In this document: positions 59,801 through 64,000 of the stretch, piece by piece
How the letters are laid out: each line of letters opens with the position of its first letter
Position numbering within the stretch: position 1 is the stretch's first letter
Source of the DNA: Malania oleifera
Taxonomy: Eukaryota > Streptophyta > Magnoliopsida > Santalales > Ximeniaceae
DNA length: 64,000 nt
Assembly (NCBI RefSeq): GCF_029873635.1
Contig: NC_080423.1
Coordinates: 94,516,691 to 94,580,690 of the forward strand
Direction of reading: 5' to 3'
The notes under the pieces: generated by a model
The model's database searches: none
Told to the model about the DNA's origin: nothing
Seen by the model: only the letters and a program-made list of their open reading frames with translations
Translations under genes and position numbers: made by a program

Positions 59801-60461
59801 TCAATACCTGAATGATGTGGTTGTAGATCTTGTAGCCGAGTTCTCTCGAGAATTAGCTGCCAGATGGGCAAGCACAGATTCCGCTCGCTTGAAGTCTAGT
59901 CGAGCTTCTCTGGCCTTTGCCATTGCCAGGGCAAAAGAGGTGGCCACTCTTGGTGCAAGCCTTTTATGCGTTGCAGGTGGGCTCCAACTGGTCAAGAAAT
60001 TATACCAGGAGACCATACCAACATGGTTGCTCAAAAAGAGAGAAGAGAGACCTGGTGAGGTGATTGCTGTTTCTCGTATAATTGAAGGATATGCAATGGC
60101 ATATTTGTTGATTTTTTCAGGGTCTTTCATGTGGGGTGTTGGGGCTAAACCACCATTGTGGGCATTCTCCAGAAGGGCTCGCGTAGTCGGGGCCCACATG
60201 GACTTCCTGGTAGGGGTGTTGGAGGGAAACATATTACTTGGTTGTGATCCTGTGACTTGGAAGGCTTATGTTTCTTGTTTGATGGGTTTGGTTGTGAGTT
60301 TTGCTCCGACATGGATTCAAGAAGTGAGGCTGGAAACCCTTAAGAAATTGGCTACTGGATTAAGAGGTTGGCATGAGTGTGAATTGGCTCTCTCTCTCCT
60401 TGAAAGAGGCGGGACTGCAGCCATGGGTGCTGTAGCCGAACTGGTAAATGTAATTAATTGA
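17325..60461 (+). CDS. MED33: Mediator complex tail subunit 33 (MED33A/B, MED5-like), 12 exons
   Basis: Joining exons 17325-17602, 20509-20619, 32704-33057, 34751-35067, 35204-35295, 35379-35757, 35866-36076, 36182-36296, 53123-53284, 57223-57895, 58138-58344 and 59368-60461 gives 3993 nt with one stop: 1330 residues, close to the roughly 1300 of Arabidopsis MED33A/B. Family-typical stretches include LRLVQRERDPPEGPIPHLEA, GNMRHLIVEACIARKLID, LCGASLSRGWNIQEH, LRDLADFLPASLAAIISYFS and AGPALENCASGCPWPSMPI. MED33 sits in the tail of nuclear Mediator. Its Arabidopsis members (REF4, RFR1) repress phenylpropanoid/lignin biosynthesis genes. It is an alpha-helical protein without catalytic motifs. Every junction is GT-AG and in phase, so the gene looks intact despite about 29 kb of transposon-rich sequence in two introns. 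I did not decide between the A and B paralogues. Codons are normal for plant genes and no frameshift was seen. Confidence 0.95.
17603..20508 (+). other. MED33 intron 1
   Basis: About 2.9 kb with a TTCTTTCTTC-rich start and a TTTGTCACAG acceptor. No transposon ORF was recognised. It contains a 52-bp tandem duplication (18493-18596). Open frames here are short and without family signal. Confidence 0.8.
18493..18596 (+). repeat. 52-bp tandem duplication
   Basis: Two adjacent copies run from CAAACACAGAAYGCTGCTCT to GGCATACCCTATAAAA, with about two mismatches. It lies in intron 1. Confidence 0.9.
20509..20619 (+). CDS. MED33: MED33 exon 2 (residues 93-130)
   Basis: Encodes VIPHRWSQPEAYRLYLELLS and RYAFAFDPLEGDACRD, strongly family-like. 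Acceptor CACAG|G, donor ACAA|GTAAGT. The Lys codon AA+G is completed by exon 3. Confidence 0.92.
21946..22236 (-). repeat. Copia 3' LTR (291 bp)
   Basis: Starts TGTTGAAATGTGG and ends ATTCTACA on the + strand, matching the right-hand copy. It lies next to the polypurine tract. Confidence 0.95.
22244..23895 (-). pseudogene. Copia reverse transcriptase and RNase H, broken
   Basis: From 23895 the minus strand reads WKSAVWEEINALEKNGTWE and ARLATKGFTQSYGIDYEETF, the start of a copia RT. The active-site YVDDIILTGD lies near 23205-23175, followed by TRPDIGLSVNMVSQF. RNase H starts at SRSSAKAEFRAMAHDICEG (about 22600) and ends before the polypurine tract. Stops and frameshifts fall at about 23473, 23200-23460 and 22740, so no functional pol can be made. 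Confidence 0.93.
24303..25684 (-). pseudogene. Copia protease and integrase, broken
   Basis: The protease motif WIIDSGALDHVTG lies near 25595. The GAG-pre-integrase zinc-finger part LWHYRLGHP is near 25160. The integrase core shows HSDVGGP, FIDDHTRLT and KTDNAKEYF, carrying catalytic Asp residues. The C-terminal part PKHFWGEAIVIAVSAAYLIN runs to 24303. At least two frame breaks (near 25075 and 24890) and one near 24640 separate the pieces. Confidence 0.92.
25787..26727 (-). pseudogene. Copia gag, broken
   Basis: The gag start is ATG 26727. LNGNNYLQWSHSLMMFICG and WEATKETYSNNENTSELFE are characteristic of copia gag. A zinc knuckle CDHCRCPNHTKDTC (CX2CX4HX4C) lies near 25910-25870. Frame breaks occur around 26440 and 26050. 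Confidence 0.9.
26765..27064 (-). repeat. Copia 5' LTR (300 bp)
   Basis: Paired with 21946-22236. It carries a small extra segment (ATCTAATATTCTA region) missing from the other LTR. The primer-binding site lies directly inside it. Confidence 0.95.
27140..27182 (+). repeat. 43-bp exact repeat, copy 1 (intron 2)
   Basis: The 43 bp from AAATGCAAAGATAACACTTG to TATTTTGTTTGT is identical to 34360-34402 in intron 3. This copy lies inside the right arm of the Tourist-like MITE. Confidence 0.9.
27607..32079 (-). mobile_element. hAT transposon, nearly full length
   Basis: The left end is TAGGGGTGTAATTGG. The right end on the minus strand is TAGGTGTACAAAAATTACC, consistent with short hAT terminal repeats. 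Flanking 8-mers GTGTTCTC (27599-27606) and GTGTCTCC (32080-32087) agree at 5 of 8 positions, so they are a decayed 8-bp target duplication. Subterminal regions (27640-27780, 31930-32060) are dense in AACCGAACC motifs. A degraded hAT transposase lies between them on the minus strand. Confidence 0.8.
28568..30677 (-). pseudogene. hAT transposase (BED zinc finger, RICESLEEPER-like), frameshifted
   Basis: Starts at ATG 30677. A BED-type zinc finger (VWNHFTRLC ... CKYC ... LWNHL) has Arg where a final Cys ligand is usual. The catalytic region includes CFTTDTWTSLQNVSYMCLTG and TVDNASSNG. After an 8-base A run (29596-29603) the frame shifts and continues as RLDVPTRWNSTYMMLETAKK. Around 29392 there are further stops, then KYDDYWG and ILDPRCKLEYV (about 29240-29170). 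The C-terminal dimerisation domain is WWKINNPRFPILSQVAHDVL followed by ATVASESAFSTGGRVLD, ending with TER near 28568. Intact versions cut and paste hAT elements; this copy is probably inactive. Confidence 0.92.
32704..33057 (+). CDS. MED33: MED33 exon 3 (residues 130-248)
   Basis: Reads IIKSVDTALQLSQTYTIQVL, then a hydrophobic helix LGHAFALFFFSIVIGLVDCT and a hydrophilic linker with NMEIDSKG, as in the family. Acceptor TTGCAG|G, donor AACAT|GTATGT. Met-248 is split across the junction. Confidence 0.92.
33058..34750 (+). other. MED33 intron 3
   Basis: 1.7 kb between GTATGT and ACATAG. No transposon ORF was recognised. It contains a short (CTA)n tract near 34114-34135 and the second copy of the 43-bp repeat. 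Confidence 0.8.
34360..34402 (+). repeat. 43-bp exact repeat, copy 2 (intron 3)
   Basis: Identical to 27140-27182. Flanked on the left by a T run (34341-34350) and CCTTTCAAT. No longer homology with copy 1 is visible on either side. Confidence 0.9.
34751..35067 (+). CDS. MED33: MED33 exon 4 (residues 248-354)
   Basis: Encodes PEKFDGLLQRMRFLEAHKFT and later CWVPFDIFMENAMDGRQLPA, the latter very close to the WLPxDxxxEDAMDG motif of the family. Acceptor ACATAG|G, donor TTACAG|GTTATC. Confidence 0.93.
35204..35295 (+). CDS. MED33: MED33 exon 5 (residues 354-384)
   Basis: A 92-nt exon reading EIINTLQVFNRASWQETFLA then LWISALRLVQR. It joins exon 6 to give the highly conserved LVQRERDPPEGP. Introns 4 (136 bp) and 5 (83 bp) flank it. 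The donor CGA|GTTGAG is weak but the only one that keeps the conserved junction. Confidence 0.92.
35379..35757 (+). CDS. MED33: MED33 exon 6 (residues 385-511)
   Basis: Encodes ERDPPEGPIPHLEARLCILL, then LSPPASVVNAANNAAAKAAN, both strongly conserved in MED33. Acceptor TTGCAG|GAACG, donor GCAG|GTTAAT. Confidence 0.95.
35804..35834. repeat. (TA)n microsatellite in intron 6
   Basis: About fifteen TA units inside the 108-bp intron 6, between the donor at 35758 and the acceptor at 35865. Confidence 0.95.
35866..36076 (+). CDS. MED33: MED33 exon 7 (residues 511-581)
   Basis: Encodes GNMRHLIVEACIARKLIDTS and WSTFMEGAPLTAALINALII, both typical MED33 segments. Acceptor TTTTAG|GTGGG, donor TCATG|GTAAAC. 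Confidence 0.94.
36182..36296 (+). CDS. MED33: MED33 exon 8 (residues 581-619)
   Basis: Encodes LAEIEKLYYIALNGSEEEKP then KILCGASLSRGWNIQ, very conserved. The in-frame acceptor is CTTTTCAAG at 36181. A second AG five bases downstream (36186) would shift the frame. Donor is ATTCAG|GTATCT, opening the giant intron 8. Confidence 0.92.
37560..37950 (+). pseudogene. L1 LINE 3' fragment
   Basis: The + strand reads EHAIFVVIWLFWMRRNYRLL, resembling the W..W.ERN.R.F ending of plant L1 polyproteins. It is followed by GGWLIPFLYFFF and a TTTTCTCCCC-rich 3' UTR ending in AATAAAAAGG near 37933. Stops are present. It is a 5'-truncated dead copy in the same direction as MED33. Confidence 0.45.
38485..40269 (-). 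pseudogene. RTE LINE reverse transcriptase and C-terminal domain, inactive
   Basis: The frame in 40269-40018 is the basic linker. The RT starts with NEKAMGPDNITIEVWKCLG (about 39910-39855), continues with IFIDLEKAYDRIPREVLWW (39536 onward) and QGSALSPYIFALVMDQL. The active site reads FAYD rather than FADD, so one catalytic Asp is lost. The last domain has GRLRWYGHLQHRP and GRRGRGRPKITWEEI. Frame breaks lie near 39757 and 38940. Confidence 0.92.
40700..41370 (-). pseudogene. RTE LINE apurinic-type endonuclease, broken
   Basis: The minus strand reads IETLMGKSMEIVDTMIKRRI and then IICLQETKWVEEKA, containing the catalytic Glu of the AP-endonuclease fold. Near 40770-40740 it reads EEHLITFKSG, a conserved endonuclease motif. 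Several stops and frameshifts interrupt the domain. In active RTE elements this domain nicks target DNA to prime reverse transcription. Confidence 0.85.
41712..43711 (+). other. Intron 8 interval without recognised content
   Basis: No family-like ORF. It has an A-rich run near 42384-42402. The part from about 43000 to 43711, left of the Gypsy-like element, is more GC-rich, with broken open frames on both strands, and may be part of an older element. I could not name it. Confidence 0.4.
43712..44145 (+). repeat. Gypsy-like 5' LTR (434 bp)
   Basis: Starts TGATGTAGGATGAG and ends CTGCCCCTGCATCA. It contains CTTATAAATAGTGTATAAAAGCC (about 43972-43994), a likely TATA region. It carries about 100 bp absent from the right LTR. 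Confidence 0.85.
44218..44287 (+). repeat. (CTT)n-(CTC)n microsatellite
   Basis: About ten CTT units followed by about twelve CTC units in the leader of the Gypsy-like element. The open frames on both strands here are low-complexity artefacts. Confidence 0.95.
45010..45882 (-). pseudogene. Copia reverse transcriptase, truncated and broken
   Basis: Reads IQALQDNHTWDLV, then KMDVKNAFLHGDLKEEI, LYELKQAPHAWFDKF, the active-site LLLVYVDDIVITGSN (about 45370-45330), and LNYLTITRPDISYAVQ at the end. Pieces lie in at least three frames (breaks near 45775, 45560 and 45280). RNase H is absent. Confidence 0.92.
46170..47500 (-). pseudogene. Copia protease and integrase, broken
   Basis: The protease motif WIVDSGASNHMTGN lies near 47435. 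The integrase region starts with CRLGKSKTLPFPAH and IVHTDVWG (46950-46850). The downstream part has FVPSKFWVEALSTAVYLINH and FGYVCFVHLPLVERHKL (46510-46330). The middle of the integrase core (about 46800-46530) is degraded by frameshifts. Confidence 0.9.
47542..48401 (-). pseudogene. Copia gag with two zinc knuckles, broken
   Basis: Starts at ATG 48401 with MSIEKTIIPFTEKNFSTWEF, a copia gag N terminus, and hits a stop near 48310. The capsid region continues past another stop near 48070. The 140-codon piece 47964-47542 carries two CCHC knuckles, CFSYKEFGHIARDC and CSCCKKEGHIIKDC. Confidence 0.9.
49011..49166. repeat. 78-bp tandem duplication inside the copia LTR
   Basis: Units 49011-49088 and 49089-49166 both read TTGCCTGATTTTCAG... 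CAGCATTATTTACAGCCTAA with about two differences. A third partial unit follows. Each unit itself contains a doubled CAGCATTATTTACAGCCTAA. Confidence 0.95.
49254..50223 (+). pseudogene. Gypsy-like gag, broken
   Basis: The frame 49254-49442 is the N-terminal part. A middle part follows in another frame (SDFIGDGSPDEFDDWVYSLE, about 49495-49555). The frame 49765-50223 carries TVMEYPSRFYHLTSC and a partial zinc knuckle CFKCQGFGHRA (about 50140-50170) whose last Cys is displaced. It packages RNA in active elements; here stops separate all pieces. Confidence 0.75.
50287..50760 (+). pseudogene. Gypsy-like retropepsin, broken
   Basis: Contains LAVDPGSCTNVVSEEAVKKL (about 50405-50464). The DPGS motif corresponds to the active-site Asp region of Ty3/Gypsy protease. 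After a frame break, KVKHDGYENSYSLFIDSKKH (about 50650-50710) matches the usual protease-to-RT linker. Nothing of the RT follows; the right LTR begins at 50855. Confidence 0.7.
50855..51192 (+). repeat. Gypsy-like 3' LTR (338 bp)
   Basis: Matches the left LTR from GGATGTAGGAC to CCCCTTCATCA. It lacks the roughly 100-bp segment after TGTATGTGTGTA present in the left copy. Confidence 0.85.
51193..51684 (+). other. Intron 8 interval right of the Gypsy-like element
   Basis: No ORF recognised. It begins with the GCATG target-duplication copy. The T-rich sequence from 51560 to 51650 could be the 3' tail of an older LINE. Confidence 0.35.
51685..52107 (+). pseudogene. RTE LINE C-terminal relic with internal duplication
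   Basis: The + strand reads MLRWIKD, then RWFGHLQWRPVDKEK (about 51808-51855), the C-terminal signature also seen in the full-length RTE at 38485-38871. A 124-bp unit is tandemly duplicated (51869-51992 and 51993-52107). Several stops are present, so it is a dead fragment of another RTE copy. Confidence 0.65.
53123..53284 (+). CDS. MED33: MED33 exon 9 (residues 620-673)
   Basis: Reads EHVVYFVVKLLSPPAPSNFT and later VSSVDTVHILSLHGL, which continues into VPEVAASLMPLCEAFGS of exon 10 exactly as in the family. Acceptor TTTTGCAG|GAAC, donor TTTG|GTAAGC. Confidence 0.94.
53285..57222 (+). other. MED33 intron 9
   Basis: 3.9 kb, GTAAGC to CTGACAG. It contains a poly-C run (53325-53336) and an antisense L1 relic (about 53540-54132). 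From 54133 to 57222 no transposon ORF or gene was recognised. Confidence 0.8.
53540..54132 (-). pseudogene. L1 LINE 3' fragment (RT zinc-binding region)
   Basis: The frame 54132-53725 contains IWKAKVPSKIKAFIWTVILE and LLWCVWLERNARIF, matching the zf-RVT region at the C terminus of plant L1 polyproteins. In intact copies Cys/His ligands lie between these motifs. The RT itself is missing, so this is a 5'-truncated insertion, antisense to MED33. Confidence 0.7.
57223..57895 (+). CDS. MED33: MED33 exon 10 (residues 674-898)
   Basis: Encodes VPEVAASLMPLCEAFGSVIP, LRLWKFYRPPLEQCITG, a Ser/Thr-rich loop (SGSSSTQTSSSIGASTASSG) and ACAHGRLSSRDLTTG. All are in family order. Acceptor TGACAG|GTTCC, donor TACAG|GTGAAT. 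Confidence 0.95.
58138..58344 (+). CDS. MED33: MED33 exon 11 (residues 898-967)
   Basis: Encodes LRDLADFLPASLAAIISYFS then AEVTRGIWKPVQMNGTDWPS, near-invariant in MED33 proteins. Acceptor TTTGCAG|GC, donor TCCG|GTAGAT. Confidence 0.95.
58345..59367 (+). other. MED33 intron 11
   Basis: 1.0 kb from GTAGAT to TTTTGCAG. No gene or transposon was recognised. A threefold ATGACAAA repeat lies near 58580-58606. Confidence 0.8.
59368..60461 (+). CDS. MED33: MED33 exon 12 (residues 967-1330) and stop
   Basis: The largest exon. It encodes PLPMAALVSLTITVKLDKSL, AGPALENCASGCPWPSMPII, SLWAQKVRRWHDFIVVSCSR, VAPGFLYLRSSRTIHNVQYL and KKLYQETIPTWLLKKREERP, ending AVAELVNVIN and TGA at 60461. Acceptor TTTGCAG|GG. 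The minus-strand open frame at 59801-60232 is a shadow of this exon. Confidence 0.95.
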
Positions 60462-61197
60462 TTACTGAGTTTGCAATGTAATTTCTGTCTATCTCAAGTT
60501 GCATGAAATTAAGTCTGCAGCCTTACCCAATTTCATGATACCAAAGCCCTGGAAGCTCTTCATATGGTTCTAACAACACATCATTTCCTGAATCCTAACC
60601 TGAATCCCAAAGACCCATCATACCAAGTTTTAGAGTTGGTCATTGCTCTCTCAGATCATTTTCCAAGTAGCTTATTATAACTGGGCATGTTAGGGTTTAA
60701 TCACCTCAAGTGTAATGGTTCACCACAAAGACGAGCAGGGGCATATGTGGGTGCAAGAGAAGAGAGAGGGCATAAGAGCAGCAGCAGCTTCTAAAATGTT
60801 TTGAGGCTGCAGGCCCATTCTCTCTGTATATGTGTCTTGTGTAGATAAGCTTGTTTTTTTTACTCACTCTTGGGTATGTTTGTATATAATTGTTTAACTT
60901 GAAAATCAATTAAAGGTTAAAGTCCCATATTGGAGAGCGGGTAACATGAGAGCTTGTTAGCCAGTGTGCATGCCCTGTCACAGCAGCCTTTGAAATGGGA
61001 AAAAGGACAGAAGAAGGAGAAGAATGGATTGAAAGTCTGTTTTTCTTTGTGATTTGAACTTCTGATTTCTGCATTGGATGCAACACATCCTTACCATTGA
61101 GTCATAGCTGACCCTCAATATGATGAGGGGAAAATAACATATAATTAAGTAATTTGAAATTTGATATGTTATGTCACCAGGGTGTGTGTGTATGTGC

Positions 61198-61241
<44 letters not shown>

Positions 61242-62675
61242 CCCATTGGCCTTCCAATCAGGAGGAAGATGATGAAAACAAAATGGAGGCAATTCAACTG
61301 GCCAATGCATTGCGGATGCTTGGGCAGGCTGAGTACTGTAGCCAGATCTGAACCTAGCGTCAAAATCATCTAAAATTCCTGCAAGAAAGATATGTAGCTA
61401 GCCACAACATCATCTGTAAGTCCTGCAAGGCAACCTGAAGGTTCAGTATTTTGCTGCTTTGTTTTACTTTATTTTATTTTGATTTGTTTGTAATCTGTCT
61501 ATATTCTGAGAAAAGGAAAAGGAAAAAGAAATATGTACTTGTTTTGAATTTTACAGGAAGAAGAATATATTAACTGAAGTACACAAGTATGGAATTGTCT
61601 ATAGTGTATTTTGTTTTACCCATTGATTGATTGCTGAGAAACCCAAAGTTAAAAGAAAGGGTAAGTTTTGAGTGTTTTTTATTTATTCTGCTGTGTTTTC
61701 TATGGATAAAATGAATTGAACTTCTGAACTTCTTTTTCTCTTGCAAATTTGCTTTTGTTTGATGCCTTTACTGTCGCCTTTGCAGCAAGTTGAATGCAAA
61801 TTTTTTTGTACATGTACTTTCATTTCTGCTTGGAAATTTTATTTTCTCAAACTTACTTTATTTGTACATTTGCATTCTTTTGTGCTAGGAAATTTGATGT
61901 GAACTGACTTGGTCTTGCAGAACTTTGATTTTGGAGGAATGATTCTCTTAATAAAGAAGGATAAGTTGAAGGTGATTCCTTCCCACATGTACTCTTATGT
62001 TTTGTTTGTGGCATTGAATTGAAGCAGGGAAAAAAATGGAGGTAGGAATGAAATTAAGAAATGAATATAATTGCATCCAGACTAAGATTATTGCATTAGA
62101 CATAATAAATATGGCAGTTACTAATTCATTTCTTTTCCAGCATTTAATATTTTTGAATGTTGACAACAAAATGAAAAAAATAACTCATTTTTGAAAATAT
62201 TCAGATTGCTAGTATATGAATTCAATTAATGGTTTTAGTGAAAATTTCTTCAATTTTTGAATTTTATTTTATTTTTTTACAATTTTCAAGGTATAATTTT
62301 TTTTTTTTGGCTGCTGCTGCTACTGTTGCTGTTGTTAATATTAATGTTGTTGGTGTTGTCTTTGTTATTTTTATTTTGGACCTATATGTGATTACAAATT
62401 TTTACGAATCAGGAAGCTAAAACTAGGTCTAGAGGTGGTAAAAATTGCGTGCCCCAAATATTTGGTATTAATAATGGTCTTCATGTAAGAAACCAATAAG
62501 GATGAAGATTACATCAATTGTAATAATGACCCTAATGCTAAGGGGGTTACAACCAGAAGGTAAAAGAGATAAAAGAGACAAGACATGTACTTTATATTTA
62601 ATATAATTAAAACATATAAAAATAAGGGTAAAAGATATTCATAAGATTTGTCGAGAAGAAAAGGACATCTATTGA
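60462..62675 (+). other. MED33 3' flank
   Basis: This probably includes the 3' UTR, but no polyadenylation signal can be chosen. It contains a GT/GA microsatellite (61182-61240), poly-T and GCT/GTT-rich tracts near 62290-62370, and no supported gene. Confidence 0.5.
61182..61240. repeat. (GT)n-(GA)n compound microsatellite
   Basis: Interrupted GT repeats pass into nine GA units. Open frames across it on either strand are artefacts. Confidence 0.95.
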
Positions 62676-62882
62676 ATCCCCAGGGTGTGGTTCAGGTGGT
62701 AGTGCGGGCTGCGGGAGTGTCTCTCATGAGGTCAGGTGTACAAACCTTTTCGGGTTCGTTTCCGTTCTTGAATTCTTGAAATTTACCTCCCTTTGGAATT
62801 GTGGGTCAGCTTCAAGGGGCGCAAGATTAGTCACGTGAACTACAAAACGGACACGTGAAAATTCGGTACATAATCCCAAAAA
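62676..62882 (+). mobile_element. tRNA-derived SINE
   Basis: A roughly 207-bp element is flanked by a 17-bp duplication AAAAGGACRTCTATTGA (62659-62675 and 62883-62899, one mismatch). The 5' part GTGTGGTTCAGGTGGTAGTG resembles the pol III A box and GAGGTCAGGTGTACAAACC a degenerate B box, as in plant tRNA-like SINEs. The 3' end is A-rich (62878 on), and its A run merges with the second duplication copy. It encodes no protein. Confidence 0.8.
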
Positions 62883-62899
62883 AAAAGGACGTCTATTGA

Positions 62900-64000
62900 G
62901 GTTTTTGGGTAAAGGTTACTTTTTCAAAAGGATGCTTCTAAGTTCGAATGCCTATGAACCAAATGAGGGCTTGCTCTCACACATGGGTGATTTTATAGCC
63001 GTGTACCCACATTGGAAAAGTGCCAATGGGTACTATGGTTGTCTCAATCTTTGCCTTTGGCAAAAAATAAAACAGTATACAATCTTAGGTATAGACCTAA
63101 AATGGGAGATATTAGAGTAGAGGCTCCGAAGTGTCTCAAAGAAATCATCAGGCCAAACTATTATGATGATTTGTTCTTGTTTTCAAGGAATTTCTCATTA
63201 CGACTTTTGATTGGGTAAATAAACCTTTTAAACTCTATAATTATCCTTGGTTCCTGATGCCCCATTTTCTCTCACTCAACTGTTGAATGAGTGGCAAAGA
63301 TTAGAGGAGCGAATAATGTATATAGGTTGTAAAATTTCCACTCCTGTGTGATGCTTTGATCGCCTCACTTCTGTGGATGGCTATCCTCAAGGTAATAGGT
63401 CATGTCCTAACTCGTTTTCTCTCTTTGTACTCTTTAACTTTGTTGTTTCTTCTGGCAAAAAATATTCCAACCCAAACACATGATGTTGAGCCGTCCACAC
63501 CCTTTTTGCCCCAAGCTTCAACACTTGGTTCCCTTTTAGCCCTAAATAGGCCCATTTATTGCTTTGCTTGTGTCGACGCCAATTCTGTCCGGGGTAACGA
63601 TAAAAGTGAATGACAGTCCCCAAACAAAAAGAGTTTTGAAGAAAAAAGGGGTAAAACATCTAGAAGCACATAACATAGAGTCGCAACCTTATTTTTAAAA
63701 AAAATATATATATATAGGAAAAATAAAGAAAAACCTTGAAAAGGCTTTCGAAAATCAGATTTTGAGTTTGAGAGTTCATTTGTGCGTAAGGAAGGTGATT
63801 AACCAATTATCTCAGTGATGGTTAGCCAACTATCATCCCTATCAACACTCATTCACAAAATGATTACCATAATTACATGTGTTGCCGTAAAAAAGAAAGA
63901 AACAAAAAATGAAAGAGAAAAGATTCCTTTGGTCCTCTAGTTATGGTACCACTGTCCAAACACTTAGTTTAGAGTATTGCTCTAAAAGGGGGTGACTTTA
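62900..64000. other. Distal downstream sequence
   Basis: No supported gene or repeat. Short open frames on both strands (62896-63218, 63356-63659) have no recognisable domain. Confidence 0.4.

Noticed and set aside
59801..60232. 143-codon minus frame
   Set aside because: It is the antisense shadow of the strongly conserved MED33 exon 12.
61154..61369. Frames on both strands around 61200
   Set aside because: They run across a GT/GA microsatellite and show no domain.

Overview
The window is nuclear DNA from a flowering plant, most likely a eudicot. It is AT-rich and intron-dense, with plant LTR retrotransposons, plant RTE and L1 LINEs, hAT, CACTA and Tourist-like DNA transposons, and an endogenous plant pararetrovirus. 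I could not identify the species. No bacterial features, rRNA or tRNA genes, or CRISPR arrays were seen.

There is one host gene. On the + strand, 17325-60461 encodes Mediator subunit 33 (MED33A/B, the plant MED5 / REF4-RFR1 family). It has twelve coding exons totalling 3993 nt (1330 codons plus stop), all with GT-AG introns and compatible phases. The gene is about 43 kb long because intron 2 (12.1 kb) and intron 8 (16.8 kb) are filled with transposons. Introns 4-7 are only 83-136 bp.

Region 1-17 kb is a transposon graveyard upstream of the gene. It holds a CACTA terminus with palindromic subterminal repeats (156-612), an L1 relic (about 3190-3480) and a Gypsy-type LTR with a minisatellite (3550-5735). 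Next is the 3' end of a SIRE/Maximus-like copia element whose LTR appears split by another LTR (5740-9935), then a further LTR fragment ending at 10464. A decayed minus-strand caulimovirid insertion (movement protein, linker, coat protein; 10459-13630) follows. An AT-rich stretch with microsatellites and an hAT-like MITE leads to the MED33 promoter and a leader with a 20-codon upstream ORF.

Inside MED33, intron 2 carries a complete but dead copia element (21946-27064, TSD GAAAA) inserted in a Tourist-like MITE (21476-27271, TSD TTA), followed by a nearly full-length hAT element (27607-32079). Intron 8 carries L1 fragments, a full-length but inactive RTE LINE with a 15-bp TSD (38446-41696), and an RT-less Gypsy-like LTR element (43712-51192) interrupted by a 3'-truncated copia element. 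An RTE relic follows. Intron 9 holds an L1 remnant. All the large protein-coding insertions except the Gypsy-like element lie antisense to MED33.

Downstream of the gene, about 3.5 kb shows a GT/GA microsatellite and a tRNA-type SINE with a 17-bp TSD, but no second gene.
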